A DNA stretch of 64,000 bases from Streptomyces sp. 130 (GTDB lineage: Bacteria; Actinomycetota; Actinomycetes; Streptomycetales; Streptomycetaceae): positions 1 through 64,000 of the forward strand of contig NZ_VJNO01000026.1 in the NCBI RefSeq assembly GCF_007096885.1, in the 5' to 3' direction. Each line of letters opens with the position of its first letter. Positions within the stretch are counted from its first letter, which is position 1. This document shows positions 52,869-61,946 of the stretch, piece after piece. The position numbers and the translations under genes are program-made. The notes under the pieces were generated by a model. The model was not told the origin of the DNA, searched no databases, and saw only the letters and a list, made by a program, of their open reading frames with translations.

Positions 52869-54776
52869 ATGAACCGACCCCGTGGCCGCGCGCCGCTCGT
52901 GCTGGCCCTCCCCGCGCTCCTGGCCGTCGCGTTCCTGCTGCTGCCGCTGGCCGGCATCCTGGCCAGGACCTCGTGGGGCGAGCTGGGCACCCACCTCACC
53001 GGCGAGGGCACGACCAGGGCGCTGACGCTGTCGCTGATCGTCTCCGGCTGGGCGCTGCTCCTCTCCCTCGTCCTGGGTGTGCCGCTGGCCTGGCTGCTGG
53101 CCCGGGTCGACTTCCCCGGCAAGGTCTTCGTCCGCTCGCTGGTGCTGCTGCCGATGGTGCTGCCGCCCACGGTCGGCGGGGTCGCGCTGCTCCTCGGCTT
53201 CGGCCGCCGGGGGCTGCTGGGGCCGTGGCTGGAGGACTGGTTCGGGATCACGCTGCCGTTCCACACCTCCGGCGCGGTGCTCGCGGCGACCTTCGTCGCC
53301 ATGCCGTTCCTGGTCATCAGCCTTGAGGGCGCGCTCGGCGGGCTGCGGCCCCGTTACGAGGAGACCGCGGCCTCCCTGGGGGCTTCGCCGGTACGGGTGT
53401 TCTTCACGGTCACCCTGCCGATGGTGGCCCCCGGACTGGCCGCCGGAGCGGCCCTGACCTGGGCCCGGGCGCTCGGCGAGTTCGGCGCGACCATCACCTT
53501 CGCGGGCAACCTCCCCGGCACCACGCAGACCCTGCCCCTCCAGGTCTACCTGCTGCTCCAGGACGACCCGGAGGCGGCGACCTCGGTGTCCCTGCTGCTG
53601 CTCGTCATCGCCATGGCGGTGCTGCTCGCGCTGCGGGGGCGGTGGACGGGGACGCCGCCGGAGCGCACCCGGCGGGAGGCCGTGGCGGACGAACCGGCGG
53701 CGGACGCCCCCTCCCCCGTCGCGCCCCCGGCCGTACGGGAGAGCTGGCCGCTGCACGCCGAGGTCACCGGCTTCAACGAGCTGACCCTCGACGCGGAGGC
53801 CGGCACCACCATCGCCGTCGTCGGCCCCAACGGCGCCGGCAAGACGACCCTGCTGCGCGCCCTGCTCGGCCTCACCCCGCGCGCCCACGCCCGGCTCCTG
53901 CTGGGCGGCACCGACGTCACCGCCCTGCCCGCCCACCGCCGGGGCGTCGCCTGGGTCCCGCAGGACGGCGCGCTGTTCCCGCACCTGAGCACCCTCGCCA
54001 ACACCGCCTACGGGCTGCGCGCCCGGGGCGTGCCGCGCGCCGAGGCCCGGCGCACCGCGCAGGAGTGGCTGGACCGGCTCGGGGTCGGGCAGCTGGCCGC
54101 GCACCGCCCCGCCCAGGTCTCCGGCGGCCAGGCACAGCGCGTCGCGCTGGCCCGCGCGCTGGCCGCCCGTCCGCGCCTGCTGCTGCTCGACGAACCGCTC
54201 GCCGCGCTCGACCAGACGACCCGGTCCCGGGTCCGGCACACGCTGCGCCGCCATCTCGACGGGTTCGGCGGTGTCTGCCTCATCGTCACGCACGACCCGG
54301 TGGAGGCCGTCGCGCTCGCCGACCGGGTCCTCGTCCTGGAGGCCGGCCGCGCGCTCCAGGACGCCCCGCCCGCCGAGGTGACCCGGCACCCGCGCTCCCC
54401 CTGGGTCGCCCGGATGCTCGGCCGCAACGCCTGGCCCGGCACCGCCACCGCCGACGGCCTGGAGCTCCCGGGCGGCGGTCGCCTCGTCGCGGCCGACCCG
54501 CTGCCCGCCGGGGTGCCCGCGCTCGCGGTGATCGCGCCCGAGGCCGTCGCCGTGCACCGGGAGAAGCCGGCCGGCAGCCCGCGCAACGTGTGGCCTGGGA
54601 CGGTGCGCGAGATCACGGCGGGCGGGAGCCGGCTCCGGGTGCTGGTGGGGTCGGAGCGGGCGCCCGACCTGGTCGCCGAGATCACCCCGCAGGCCGCCGC
54701 CGAGCTGTCCCTGGCGGACGGGGCGCGGGTGTGGACCAGCGTCAAGGCCACCGAAGTGACGCTCGTGGCGCTCTGA
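52869..54776 (+). CDS. modBC: Molybdate ABC transporter permease-ATPase fusion ModBC
   Basis: 635 residues. Residues 1-260 are a ModB permease with about five membrane spans and the cytoplasmic coupling loop ALGEFGATITFAGN. A Pro/Ala-rich linker leads to a ModC ATPase from about residue 300. It has Walker A VGPNGAGKTT, Q-loop WVPQDG, signature QVSGGQAQRVALARAL, Walker B LLLLDEPLAALD and switch His in VTHD. The C-terminus carries a TOBE/Mop-like region. modB and modC are separate genes in most bacteria; the single-chain form is established in some actinobacteria. Its stop is 3 bp from that of the convergent nitrate reductase. Confidence 0.93.
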   Translation: MNRPRGRAPLVLALPALLAVAFLLLPLAGILARTSWGELGTHLTGEGTTRALTLSLIVSGWALLLSLVLGVPLAWLLARVDFPGKVFVRSLVLLPMVLPPTVGGVALLLGFGRRGLLGPWLEDWFGITLPFHTSGAVLAATFVAMPFLVISLEGALGGLRPRYEETAASLGASPVRVFFTVTLPMVAPGLAAGAALTWARALGEFGATITFAGNLPGTTQTLPLQVYLLLQDDPEAATSVSLLLLVIAMAVLLALRGRWTGTPPERTRREAVADEPAADAPSPVAPPAVRESWPLHAEVTGFNELTLDAEAGTTIAVVGPNGAGKTTLLRALLGLTPRAHARLLLGGTDVTALPAHRRGVAWVPQDGALFPHLSTLANTAYGLRARGVPRAEARRTAQEWLDRLGVGQLAAHRPAQVSGGQAQRVALARALAARPRLLLLDEPLAALDQTTRSRVRHTLRRHLDGFGGVCLIVTHDPVEAVALADRVLVLEAGRALQDAPPAEVTRHPRSPWVARMLGRNAWPGTATADGLELPGGGRLVAADPLPAGVPALAVIAPEAVAVHREKPAGSPRNVWPGTVREITAGGSRLRVLVGSERAPDLVAEITPQAAAELSLADGARVWTSVKATEVTLVAL

Positions 54777-54779
54777 GCC

Positions 54780-57700
54780 TCAGTAGACGTCCCGCACGTA
54801 CCGCTTGTCGGCGGCGAGCTGCTTCACGTACAGGGCGGCGGCCTCCGGGTCGAGCCCGCCGTGCGCGACCGCGATGTCGCGCAGCGCCCGGTCGACGTCC
54901 TTCGCCATCCGGGCCGCGTCGCCGCACACGTAGAAGTGGGCGCCGTCGCGCAGCCAGGACCACAGCTTCGCGCCGTGCTCGCGCATCCGGTCCTGGACGT
55001 AGACCTTGGCGCGCTGGTCGCGCGAGAAGGCGGTGTCCAGGCGGGTGAGGGTGGAGTCCGCGAGGAAGGACGTCAGCTCCTCCTCGTAGAAGAAGTCGGT
55101 GGCCCGGTGCTGCTCCCCGAAGAGCAGCCAGTTGGGGCCCGGGTCGCGGCGGGCGCGGCGCTCCTCCAGGAAGCCGATGAAGGGGGCGACGCCGGTCCCG
55201 GGGCCGACCATGACCATCGGTGCGTCGGGGCGGGCCGGTGGCCGGAAGTGCGGGGCCCGGCGGACGAAGACCGGGACGCGGGTGTCGGGCTCGGCGTCCG
55301 CGAGGAAGGGCGAGCAGACCCCGGCGCGCGGGCGGCCGTTGGGGTTCTCGTAGCGGACGACGGAGACCGTCAGGGAGAGGCGGCCGGGGTCGGTGAGCGG
55401 GCTGGACGATATCGAGTACAGGCGGGGCTGGAGCGGCTTGAGGACGCCGGCCCACTCCTCGGGGGTGGCCTTGACCGGGTATTCGGCGAGGACGTCGACG
55501 GCCTGGCGGCCCCAGGACCAGCGGGCCAGCTCGCCCTTGTTGTCGGGCCGCAGCATCTTCTTCAGGTCCCGGTCGCCGGTGCGTTCGGTGACGAAGCCGA
55601 GGAGGGCGGGGGTCAGGCGGGTGATGTCCAGGTGGGTGCGGAGCGCGTCGCCGAGCCGGAGACCGCCGGCGCCGGAGACCTCGATCCCGGTGTCGGGGTC
55701 GAGGCCGGTCACGGAGAGCCATTCGGCCACCAGGTCCGGGTGGTTGGCGGCGTGGACGCCGAGCGCGTCCCCGGCCGCGTAGTCGAGGGCGGTCCCGGTC
55801 CCGCCGGTGTCGAAGGTGAACCGGCGGACCTCCTTGCCGGAGCCGGGCCGGCCGAGCAGCCGGTTGCCGGCCAGCCGGGCGGTGACGGGGGCGGGCCTGG
55901 GGGCCCGGGCCGGGGCGGGCGGGGGCGCGGGCGCCGGCGCGGGGGCCGGGGCGGCGGGCGGGGCGGTGAGCCCGGCCAGGACCTGGTCGAGCCAGCTCAG
56001 CGCGGACGGTTCGTAGTCGGGTTCGCAGTCGGTGCGCGGGGCGAGGCGGACGGCCCCCAGCTCGTCCAGCCGCCGGTCCAGCCTGCGCCCGTGCCCGCAG
56101 AAGTCGTCGTAGGAGGAGTCGCCGAAGGCCAGGACGGCGTACCGCCTGCCGTCCAGGGGCGGGAGGTCCGCCGCCGTCAGGGCCTCCCAGAAGCGGGAGC
56201 CGTTGTCCGGCGCGTCGCCGTCCCCGAAGGTGCTGGTGATCAGGAGGAGGTCGGCGGCCGGCGGCAGGGCGCGCGGGTCCGCCTGGTCCATGCCGAGGAG
56301 CCGGGTGCGGTGGCCCGTGGCGGTGAGCCGGTCGGCGGTGGCGACGGCGAACTCCTCGGCGTTGCCGGTCTGCGAGGCCCACAGCACGACGACCTCGCGG
56401 CCGGGGGCCTCGGCGGCGGGGGCGGGCGCGGGGTCCTCGGCGGGCGGCCCGGTGCGCGAGTACATGCCGGCCAGGACGCCGTTCACCCAGCGCGCGTGCT
56501 CGGCGCTGAAGGGCGCGCCGGGCGGGAGGACGGGGACGCCGGGGGCGCCCAGGGGCAGCCCGGCGAGGAAGCCGACGAGGTACTGGCGCTCGTGCTCGGC
56601 GAGGACCGGGGGCGGGGTGGTGTCCAGGCCGAAGACGGCGGCGGTCGCGGGCACATCCGCGGCGGAAGGCGGCGGCGCCGCCACCTTCGTCAGCGTCACC
56701 GCGCACACCTTGAACTCCGGCTGGTGGGAGACCGGGTCCACGGCGTCGCCGGTCACCGCGTTGACGCTGAGGTATTCGCCGAACAGGTCGTTCCAGTGGA
56801 AGGGCGCGAAGCAGCAGCCCGGGGCCACCCGGTCGGTGACCACGGCCGGCAGCACGGCCCGCCCGCGCCGGGACTCGACCTCCACCGGGTCGCCGTCCGC
56901 GAGGCGCAGGCGTGCCGCGTCCTCGGGGTGCACCTCCACGAACGGTCCGGGGTCGAGCCGGTTGAGCTTGGCGACCTTGCCGGTCTTGGTGAGGGTGTGC
57001 CACTGGTGCTGGACGCGGCCGGTGTTGAGCAGGAAGGGGTAGTCGTCGTCCGGCATCTCGGCCGCCGGGACGTGGGGGCGGGCGAAGAAGCGGGCGCGTC
57101 CGGTCGGGGTCGGGAAGACCGGTCCGCCGCCGTCCGGGGCGAGATAGCGGATGGGGTTGCGGTCCGGGCCGTCCGGGGTGGGGGCGGGCCACTGGACGGG
57201 GGCGGTGCGCAGCCGTTCGTACGTCACGCCCCGGAGGTCGTAGCCGGTGCGGGGGTTGGCGGCGCGCTTGATCTCCTCGAAGACCTCCTCGGCGCTGTCG
57301 TACGTGAAGGCGTCCTCGTATCCCATGGCGCAGGCGATACGGGCGATGATCCGCCAGTCCGCGAGGGCTTCGCCGGGGGGCTCGACGGCCGGGCGGGCGA
57401 GGGTGAGGTTGCGTTCGCTGTTGACGAGTACGCCCTCCGTCTCGCTCCACAGGGCGCCGGGCAGGACGACGTCGGCGTAGGCGTTGGTCTCGGTGTCGGC
57501 GAACACGTCCTGGGTGATGACGAGCTCGGCGGCCTCCAGGGCCTCGATGACGGTACGGCGGTTGGCGACGGAGGCGACGGGGTTGGTGCAGATGATCCAG
57601 CACGCCTTGATGTCGCCGGCCGCCATCCGCTGGAACATCTCGACCGTCCCCCGGCCGCACTCGTCCTTGCGCAGGGTGCCGGGGGCGAGCCCCCACAGCT

Positions 57701-58832
57701 CCTCGGTGAAGGCGCGGTCCTCGTCGTCCAGGAGGGAGCGCTGGCCGGGCAGGCCGGGTCCCATGTAGCCCATCTCCCGCCCGCCCATGGCGTTGGGCTG
57801 GCCGGTGAGCGAGAGGGGGCCGCTGCCGGGGCGGCAGATCGCGCCGGTCGCGAGGTGGAGGTTGATCAGCGCGTTGGTGTTCCAGGTGCCGTGGGTGGAC
57901 TGGTTGAGCCCCATCGTCCAGCAGCTCGTCCACTCCCCCGCCCCGCCGATCCACCGGGCGGCGAGGCGGAGGTCGTCCTCCGGGACGCCGGTGATCTCGG
58001 CGACGGTGGCGGGCGGGTAGCCGGCCAGGAATTCCGGCATCTCCTCCCAGCCCTCGGTGTGCGCGGCGATGAACGCGGGGTCGGTGTGCCCGTTCGCGTG
58101 GAGCAGGTGCAGGAGGCCGTTGAGGAGGGCCAGGTCGGTGCCGGGGTTGACGCGCAGGAAGAGGTCGGCCCGGTCGGCGGTGGCGGTGCGCCGGGGGTCC
58201 ACGACGATGAGCTTGGCGCCGGCCTTGACGCGGTCCAGGAGGCGCAGGAAGAGGACCGGGTGGCAGTCGGCCATGTTGGACCCGATGACGAGGAAGACGT
58301 CCGCGCGGTCCAGGTCGTCGTAGGAGCCGGGCGGCCCGTCCGCGCCGAGCGACAGCTTGTAGCCGCTGCCCGCGCTCGCCATGCACAGCCGCGAGTTGGA
58401 CTCGACGCGGTTGGTGCGGACGAAGCCCTTGGCCAGCTTGTTGGCGAGGTACTGCGCCTCCAGGCTCAGCTGCCCGGACACGTAGAACGCGACGGCGTCC
58501 GGTCCGTGGGTGTCGATGACCGCCCGAAGCCGCCGCGCGGTGGACGCGACCGCCTCGTCCACGCCCACCGGTACGGGCTCCGCGCCGCGCTCCGGCCGCA
58601 CCAGGGCGGTGGTCAGCCGGCCGGGGGCGGCGAGCAGGTCGGCGGTGGTCGCGCCCTTGGTGCAGAGCCGTCCCGCGTTGGCGGGGTGGGCCTTGTCGCC
58701 CGACGCCTTGAGGACCGTACGGCGTCCGCCGGGCCCGGCCGCGACGTCGAGGACCATTCCGCAGCCCACCCCGCAGTACGAGCAGACCGTGCGGACCTGA
58801 GTGGCGTCGGCCGACGAGCTCTGTGGGGGCAC
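54780..58832 (-). CDS. Fused assimilatory nitrate reductase / flavodoxin-NADPH reductase (NasC-like)
   Basis: 1350 residues from a GTG at 58832. The N-terminal 700 residues are a molybdopterin bis-PGD oxidoreductase of the NapA/NasC type, with 4Fe-4S ligands Cys17, Cys20, Cys24 and Cys57. It has typical blocks such as SNSRLCMASAGSGYK and GMGxxQ-like GLNQSTHGT. After a linker comes a flavodoxin domain (~810; LWASQTGNAEEFA). A cytochrome-P450-reductase-like FAD domain follows (~960-1180; RLYSISSSPLTDPGRLSLTV), then an NADPH domain (~1209; MVGPGTGVAPFIGFLEERRA). The design would let NADPH reduce nitrate to nitrite in one chain; it is common in Streptomyces. Molybdate uptake genes converge on it, matching its cofactor need. 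Nitrite reductase is elsewhere. Confidence 0.92.
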   Translation of the reverse strand: MPPQSSSADATQVRTVCSYCGVGCGMVLDVAAGPGGRRTVLKASGDKAHPANAGRLCTKGATTADLLAAPGRLTTALVRPERGAEPVPVGVDEAVASTARRLRAVIDTHGPDAVAFYVSGQLSLEAQYLANKLAKGFVRTNRVESNSRLCMASAGSGYKLSLGADGPPGSYDDLDRADVFLVIGSNMADCHPVLFLRLLDRVKAGAKLIVVDPRRTATADRADLFLRVNPGTDLALLNGLLHLLHANGHTDPAFIAAHTEGWEEMPEFLAGYPPATVAEITGVPEDDLRLAARWIGGAGEWTSCWTMGLNQSTHGTWNTNALINLHLATGAICRPGSGPLSLTGQPNAMGGREMGYMGPGLPGQRSLLDDEDRAFTEELWGLAPGTLRKDECGRGTVEMFQRMAAGDIKACWIICTNPVASVANRRTVIEALEAAELVITQDVFADTETNAYADVVLPGALWSETEGVLVNSERNLTLARPAVEPPGEALADWRIIARIACAMGYEDAFTYDSAEEVFEEIKRAANPRTGYDLRGVTYERLRTAPVQWPAPTPDGPDRNPIRYLAPDGGGPVFPTPTGRARFFARPHVPAAEMPDDDYPFLLNTGRVQHQWHTLTKTGKVAKLNRLDPGPFVEVHPEDAARLRLADGDPVEVESRRGRAVLPAVVTDRVAPGCCFAPFHWNDLFGEYLSVNAVTGDAVDPVSHQPEFKVCAVTLTKVAAPPPSAADVPATAAVFGLDTTPPPVLAEHERQYLVGFLAGLPLGAPGVPVLPPGAPFSAEHARWVNGVLAGMYSRTGPPAEDPAPAPAAEAPGREVVVLWASQTGNAEEFAVATADRLTATGHRTRLLGMDQADPRALPPAADLLLITSTFGDGDAPDNGSRFWEALTAADLPPLDGRRYAVLAFGDSSYDDFCGHGRRLDRRLDELGAVRLAPRTDCEPDYEPSALSWLDQVLAGLTAPPAAPAPAPAPAPPPAPARAPRPAPVTARLAGNRLLGRPGSGKEVRRFTFDTGGTGTALDYAAGDALGVHAANHPDLVAEWLSVTGLDPDTGIEVSGAGGLRLGDALRTHLDITRLTPALLGFVTERTGDRDLKKMLRPDNKGELARWSWGRQAVDVLAEYPVKATPEEWAGVLKPLQPRLYSISSSPLTDPGRLSLTVSVVRYENPNGRPRAGVCSPFLADAEPDTRVPVFVRRAPHFRPPARPDAPMVMVGPGTGVAPFIGFLEERRARRDPGPNWLLFGEQHRATDFFYEEELTSFLADSTLTRLDTAFSRDQRAKVYVQDRMREHGAKLWSWLRDGAHFYVCGDAARMAKDVDRALRDIAVAHGGLDPEAAALYVKQLAADKRYVRDVY

Positions 58833-58881
58833 CGGGGAGACCTTCCGTGAATCGGATCGTGCTCCGACGGTAGGAAGGCGC

Positions 58882-58922
58882 CGTTACGCCGGTGTGGCAC
58901 CGGCCGATCATGGGCGGTAACG
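58882..58922 (-). promoter_or_regulatory. Inverted repeat CGTTAC...GTAACG upstream of the nitrate reductase
   Basis: CGTTAC (58882-58887) and GTAACG (58917-58922) face each other across 29 bp, 50 bp upstream of the GTG start. GTTAC resembles the a-half of the Streptomyces GlnR box (GTnAC-n6-GnAAC), but the b-half does not match on either strand. It is therefore a weak candidate for nitrogen control. Confidence 0.3.
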
Positions 58923-58929
58923 CTCGTCG

Positions 58930-58953
58930 CACACCGGGCGGGCCGCCGGTGTG
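58930..58953 (-). terminator. Hairpin after the Mrp antiporter operon
   Basis: Perfect 8-bp stem CACACCGG/CCGGTGTG (58930-58937 and 58946-58953), loop of 8 nt, 15 bases beyond the mnhG stop on the minus strand. Confidence 0.55.
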
Positions 58954-58967
58954 AGAAGACCGGTCGC

Positions 58968-59321
58968 TCAGGTCTCCTCGGTGAGCTGTTCGTCCAGGTC
59001 GTCGAAGAGCAGTTCCGTGTGGTCGACCTGCCCCGTCCGGTACGCCGAGCGGGCGACCAGGTGCGCGGCGACCGGGCCGGTCATCAGCTGGAAGAAGCCG
59101 ATGAGCGCCAGCGTCGCCAGGTCCATGCCGCTGCGCAGCCGCAGTGCGACGCCGGCGAGCACGATGAGCATGCCGAGCGCCTGCGGTTTGGTCGCGGCGT
59201 GGCTGCGCGAGAGGACGTCGGGCAGGCGCAGCATGCCGACCACGCCGAGCAGGCAGATCGCGGCGCCGAGCAGCACCAGCGCGGCGCCCGCCGTGTCCAG
59301 GACCTGGAGCCAGACGCTCAC
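58968..59321 (-). CDS. mnhG: Na+/H+ antiporter subunit G (MnhG/MrpG)
   Basis: 117 residues from a GTG that overlaps the mnhF stop (GTGA). It has three predicted membrane helices and the PhaG/MnhG signature: AAICLLGVVGMLRLPDVLSRSHAATKPQALG near the middle and a C-terminal charged tail (DHTELLFDDLDEQL). It is a small structural subunit of the multi-subunit Mrp cation/proton antiporter and the last gene of the operon. Confidence 0.93.
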   Translation of the reverse strand: MSVWLQVLDTAGAALVLLGAAICLLGVVGMLRLPDVLSRSHAATKPQALGMLIVLAGVALRLRSGMDLATLALIGFFQLMTGPVAAHLVARSAYRTGQVDHTELLFDDLDEQLTEET

Positions 59322-59653
59322 TGCCTCTCCTCCCCGCCGGGCCGGGCCCGCTCCCCGTGCGGTCGGCCGGGCGGCCGGTCGCGTACGGCGATGAAGCGCG
59401 CGATGCCGACCGAGCCGGTGAAGCCGAGGAAGGCGAGGACCAGCATGATCGGGAAGTAGAACGGGTCGCGCGCGAACGCCGATTTGGCGCCGAGCCCGGC
59501 GATGATGAGCGCGGCGCAGACGTCGAGCGCGATGGCCCGGTCGAGCATCGAGGGGCCGCGCCAGATGCGGGCGAGCAGCAGCGCTCCGGCGGCGGCGATC
59601 AGGACGACGGCCGCCGTGAGCAGCACCCGGTCCACGGTCTGGGGGGCGCTCAT
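59318..59653 (-). CDS. mnhF: Na+/H+ antiporter subunit F (MnhF/MrpF)
   Basis: 111 residues from an ATG overlapping the mnhE stop (ATGA). It has three membrane helices. The motif RIWRGPSMLDRAIALDVCAALIIAG is diagnostic for MrpF/PhaF, followed by FYFPIMLVLAFLGFTGSVGIARFI and a charged tail. MrpF and MrpG act as small subunits in the membrane complex. Confidence 0.93.
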   Translation of the reverse strand: MSAPQTVDRVLLTAAVVLIAAAGALLLARIWRGPSMLDRAIALDVCAALIIAGLGAKSAFARDPFYFPIMLVLAFLGFTGSVGIARFIAVRDRPPGRPHGERARPGGEERQ

Positions 59654-60294
59654 CGGCCGTCCTCCTGGTCCTTCGGCGGTTGGCCGGTGTGCGGTGCCCG
59701 CGGGGGCGGGGCGGCGACCCGCTCGATCTCGTCGCGGGTGCCGAAGGCGCGTACGGTCAGCTCCTCCAGGCGCCACACGGAGCGCCGGGCGGCTTCCAGC
59801 TCGGCGGGGTCGCCCGCGTCCAGGACGTGCAGGAAGACGGTGGCCGTGGCGCGGCGGACCTCCACGACGGAACCGTCGGGCACGTTCGAGACGGTGACGG
59901 CGGTGGCGGCGAGCATCAGGTCGGAGCGGCAGCGCAGCGGGACGGCGATGACGGCCGCCTGCCGGGGCTGCCGGCCGTGGATCTGCCGGGTGACCTTCAC
60001 GCCGGAGGTGTACATGTCGTACAGCAGATAGCCGGCCAGGCGCAGGATGCCCCAGGGATGCAGCCGCAGCCCCAGGTCGACCTTGGGCAGCGGGAAGGCC
60101 AGGCAGACGGCCACCGCGACCACGGCCCCGGTCAGCAGGTTCGCCCAGTTCAGGCTGGACCAGAGCAGCACCCAGATGACGGTGAGCCAGGCGATCAGCG
60201 GCAGGTCGAGCACCCTGCGGCGGCGGGCCCCGAACGCGGCGCTGAACGGCGGCAGGTCCTTGTTCCGGAAGGAGAAGGTGACGAGGCGTTTCAC
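59650..60294 (-). CDS. mnhE: Na+/H+ antiporter subunit E (MnhE/MrpE)
   Basis: 214 residues from a GTG overlapping the mnhD stop (GTGA). An Arg-rich N-terminal stretch precedes two membrane spans (LIAWLTVIWVLLWSS, LLTGAVVAVAVCLAFPLP). The soluble MrpE domain with RLAGYLLYDMYTSGVKV and VPLRCRSDLMLAATAVTVSNVPDGSVVEV follows. The C-terminal tail is Pro-rich. Confidence 0.93.
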   Translation of the reverse strand: MKRLVTFSFRNKDLPPFSAAFGARRRRVLDLPLIAWLTVIWVLLWSSLNWANLLTGAVVAVAVCLAFPLPKVDLGLRLHPWGILRLAGYLLYDMYTSGVKVTRQIHGRQPRQAAVIAVPLRCRSDLMLAATAVTVSNVPDGSVVEVRRATATVFLHVLDAGDPAELEAARRSVWRLEELTVRAFGTRDEIERVAAPPPRAPHTGQPPKDQEDGR

Positions 60295-61946
60295 GGTCCC
60301 AGCACCTCCCGGGTGTACGGCGTGCGGGCGATGAGTTCGGTGGCGGCACGGTCGGTGTACGAGGTGAGCGGGCCGGCGAACACGGTGAAGGCGAGGCCGA
60401 GGCCGACCGCGGCGGCCGTCGCCCAGGTCATCGGGCGGGGCAGCACGCTGGTGGTGGTGACGGCGTGGCCGTGGAGCGTGGCGGCGACGGCGAGCCCGGC
60501 GGGCTGGTGGCGGACGCGGAAGCCCTCGTCGCCGGTGCCGGCCATCCGGTCCGGGCCCTCGTCGGCATCGTCGTCGTCGCTGTCGTCGTCCGACTCCAGG
60601 ACGGTGCCGGCGGCGGCCTGCCCCGGGGGCGCCGCCCGCCAGAAGGCGAGGTTCCAGACCTTGGCCATCACGTACAGCGTGAGCAGGCTGGTCGCGGTCG
60701 CCCCGGCGACGAGGGTCCACGCCCACACCCCGCCGTCGGCGACACCGGCGCGCATGAGGCCCAGCTTGCCGATGAAGCCGGACAGCGGCGGGATGCCGGC
60801 GAGGTTCATCGCGGGCACGAAGAAGAGGACGGCGAGGGCGGGGGCGGCCCGGGCGATGCCGCCGATCCGGGTGAGTTCGGTGGTGCCGGTCCGGCGTTCG
60901 ATCAGCCCGGCGACCAGGAACAGCGTGGTCTGGACGGTGATGTGGTGGACGACGTACACGATCGCGCCGGCGTACGCCTGGCGGGTGGCGAGGCCGATGC
61001 CGAAGACCATGTAGCCGATGTGGCTGATGAGGGTGAAGGAGAGCAGCCGCTTGAGGTCGGTCTGGGCGACGGCCCCCAGGATGCCGACGGTCATCGAGGC
61101 GAGGGCCGCCGCCATCAGCAGGTCGCCGAGCCGGTTGCCGGGGAAGAGCAGGGTCTCGGTGCGCAGCATGCAGTAGACGCCGACCTTGGTGAGCAGCCCG
61201 GCGAAGACGGCGGTGACGGGGGCGGGCGCGGTCGGGTAGGAGTCGGGCAGCCAGGCGGCGAGCGGGAAGACGGCCGCCTTGACGGCGAAGACCGTCAGCA
61301 GCATGGCCTGGATCAGCGTCTGGACGCCCAGCGGTAGCCCGCCGAGGCGTTCGGCGAGCTGGGCGAAGTTGGCGGTGCCGGTCGCGGCGTACGTCATGGC
61401 GATGGCGGTCAGGAAGAGCATCGAGGAGAACAGCGAGATGATCACGTAGGTGGAGCCCGCCCGGATGCGCGGACCGGTGCCGCCGAGGGTCAGCAGGACG
61501 AAGCTGGCGACGAGCATGATCTCGAAGCCGACGTAGAGGTTGACCAGGTCACCGGCGAGGAAGGTGCACGAGACGCCCGCGACCAGGATCAGGTAGGCGG
61601 GGTGGAAGACGGCGACGGGCGTCTCCTCGTCCCGGTCCGCCATGCCCTGTCCCAGGGAGTAGACGAGGACGCACAGGGTGACGGCGGAGGAGACCGTCAG
61701 CATCAGCCCGGAGAGCCGGTCGGCGACCAGGGTGATGCCGAGCGGGGGTGCGAAGTCGCCCAGGTGCACGGAGAGCGGCCCGTCGGTGTCGGCGGCGATC
61801 ATCAGAGTGACCGAGAGGCCGAGTACGGCGGTGAGCACGGCCACGCTGACGAAGCGCTGGATCTGCTTGAGCCGGGTGCCGAAGGCGAGGCTCAGGCCGG
61901 TCGCGCAGAGCGGCAGCAGCACCGGCAGCGGGACGAGGGCGTTCAT
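60291..61946 (-). CDS. mnhD: Na+/H+ antiporter subunit D (MnhD/MrpD), proton-translocating
   Basis: 551 residues from an ATG overlapping the mnhC stop. It is homologous to NuoL/M/N-type proton-pumping subunits, with about 14 membrane helices. Functional elements seen include YVGFEIMLVASFVLLTLG (Glu in TM5), FAVKAAVFPLAAWLPDSYPTAP (Lys and Pro of the pump helix) and TDLKRLLSFTLISHIGYMVFG. An unusual acidic loop, ESDDDSDDDDADEGPD, lies around residue 455, just before the last helices; most MrpD proteins lack such a run. Confidence 0.93.
   Translation of the reverse strand: MNALVPLPVLLPLCATGLSLAFGTRLKQIQRFVSVAVLTAVLGLSVTLMIAADTDGPLSVHLGDFAPPLGITLVADRLSGLMLTVSSAVTLCVLVYSLGQGMADRDEETPVAVFHPAYLILVAGVSCTFLAGDLVNLYVGFEIMLVASFVLLTLGGTGPRIRAGSTYVIISLFSSMLFLTAIAMTYAATGTANFAQLAERLGGLPLGVQTLIQAMLLTVFAVKAAVFPLAAWLPDSYPTAPAPVTAVFAGLLTKVGVYCMLRTETLLFPGNRLGDLLMAAALASMTVGILGAVAQTDLKRLLSFTLISHIGYMVFGIGLATRQAYAGAIVYVVHHITVQTTLFLVAGLIERRTGTTELTRIGGIARAAPALAVLFFVPAMNLAGIPPLSGFIGKLGLMRAGVADGGVWAWTLVAGATATSLLTLYVMAKVWNLAFWRAAPPGQAAAGTVLESDDDSDDDDADEGPDRMAGTGDEGFRVRHQPAGLAVAATLHGHAVTTTSVLPRPMTWATAAAVGLGLAFTVFAGPLTSYTDRAATELIARTPYTREVLGP

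Noticed and set aside
58882..58922. A full GlnR box before the nitrate reductase
   Set aside because: Only the GTTAC half-sites fit; the GnAAC half is missing at the six-base spacing on both strands, so it is listed only as a weak inverted repeat.
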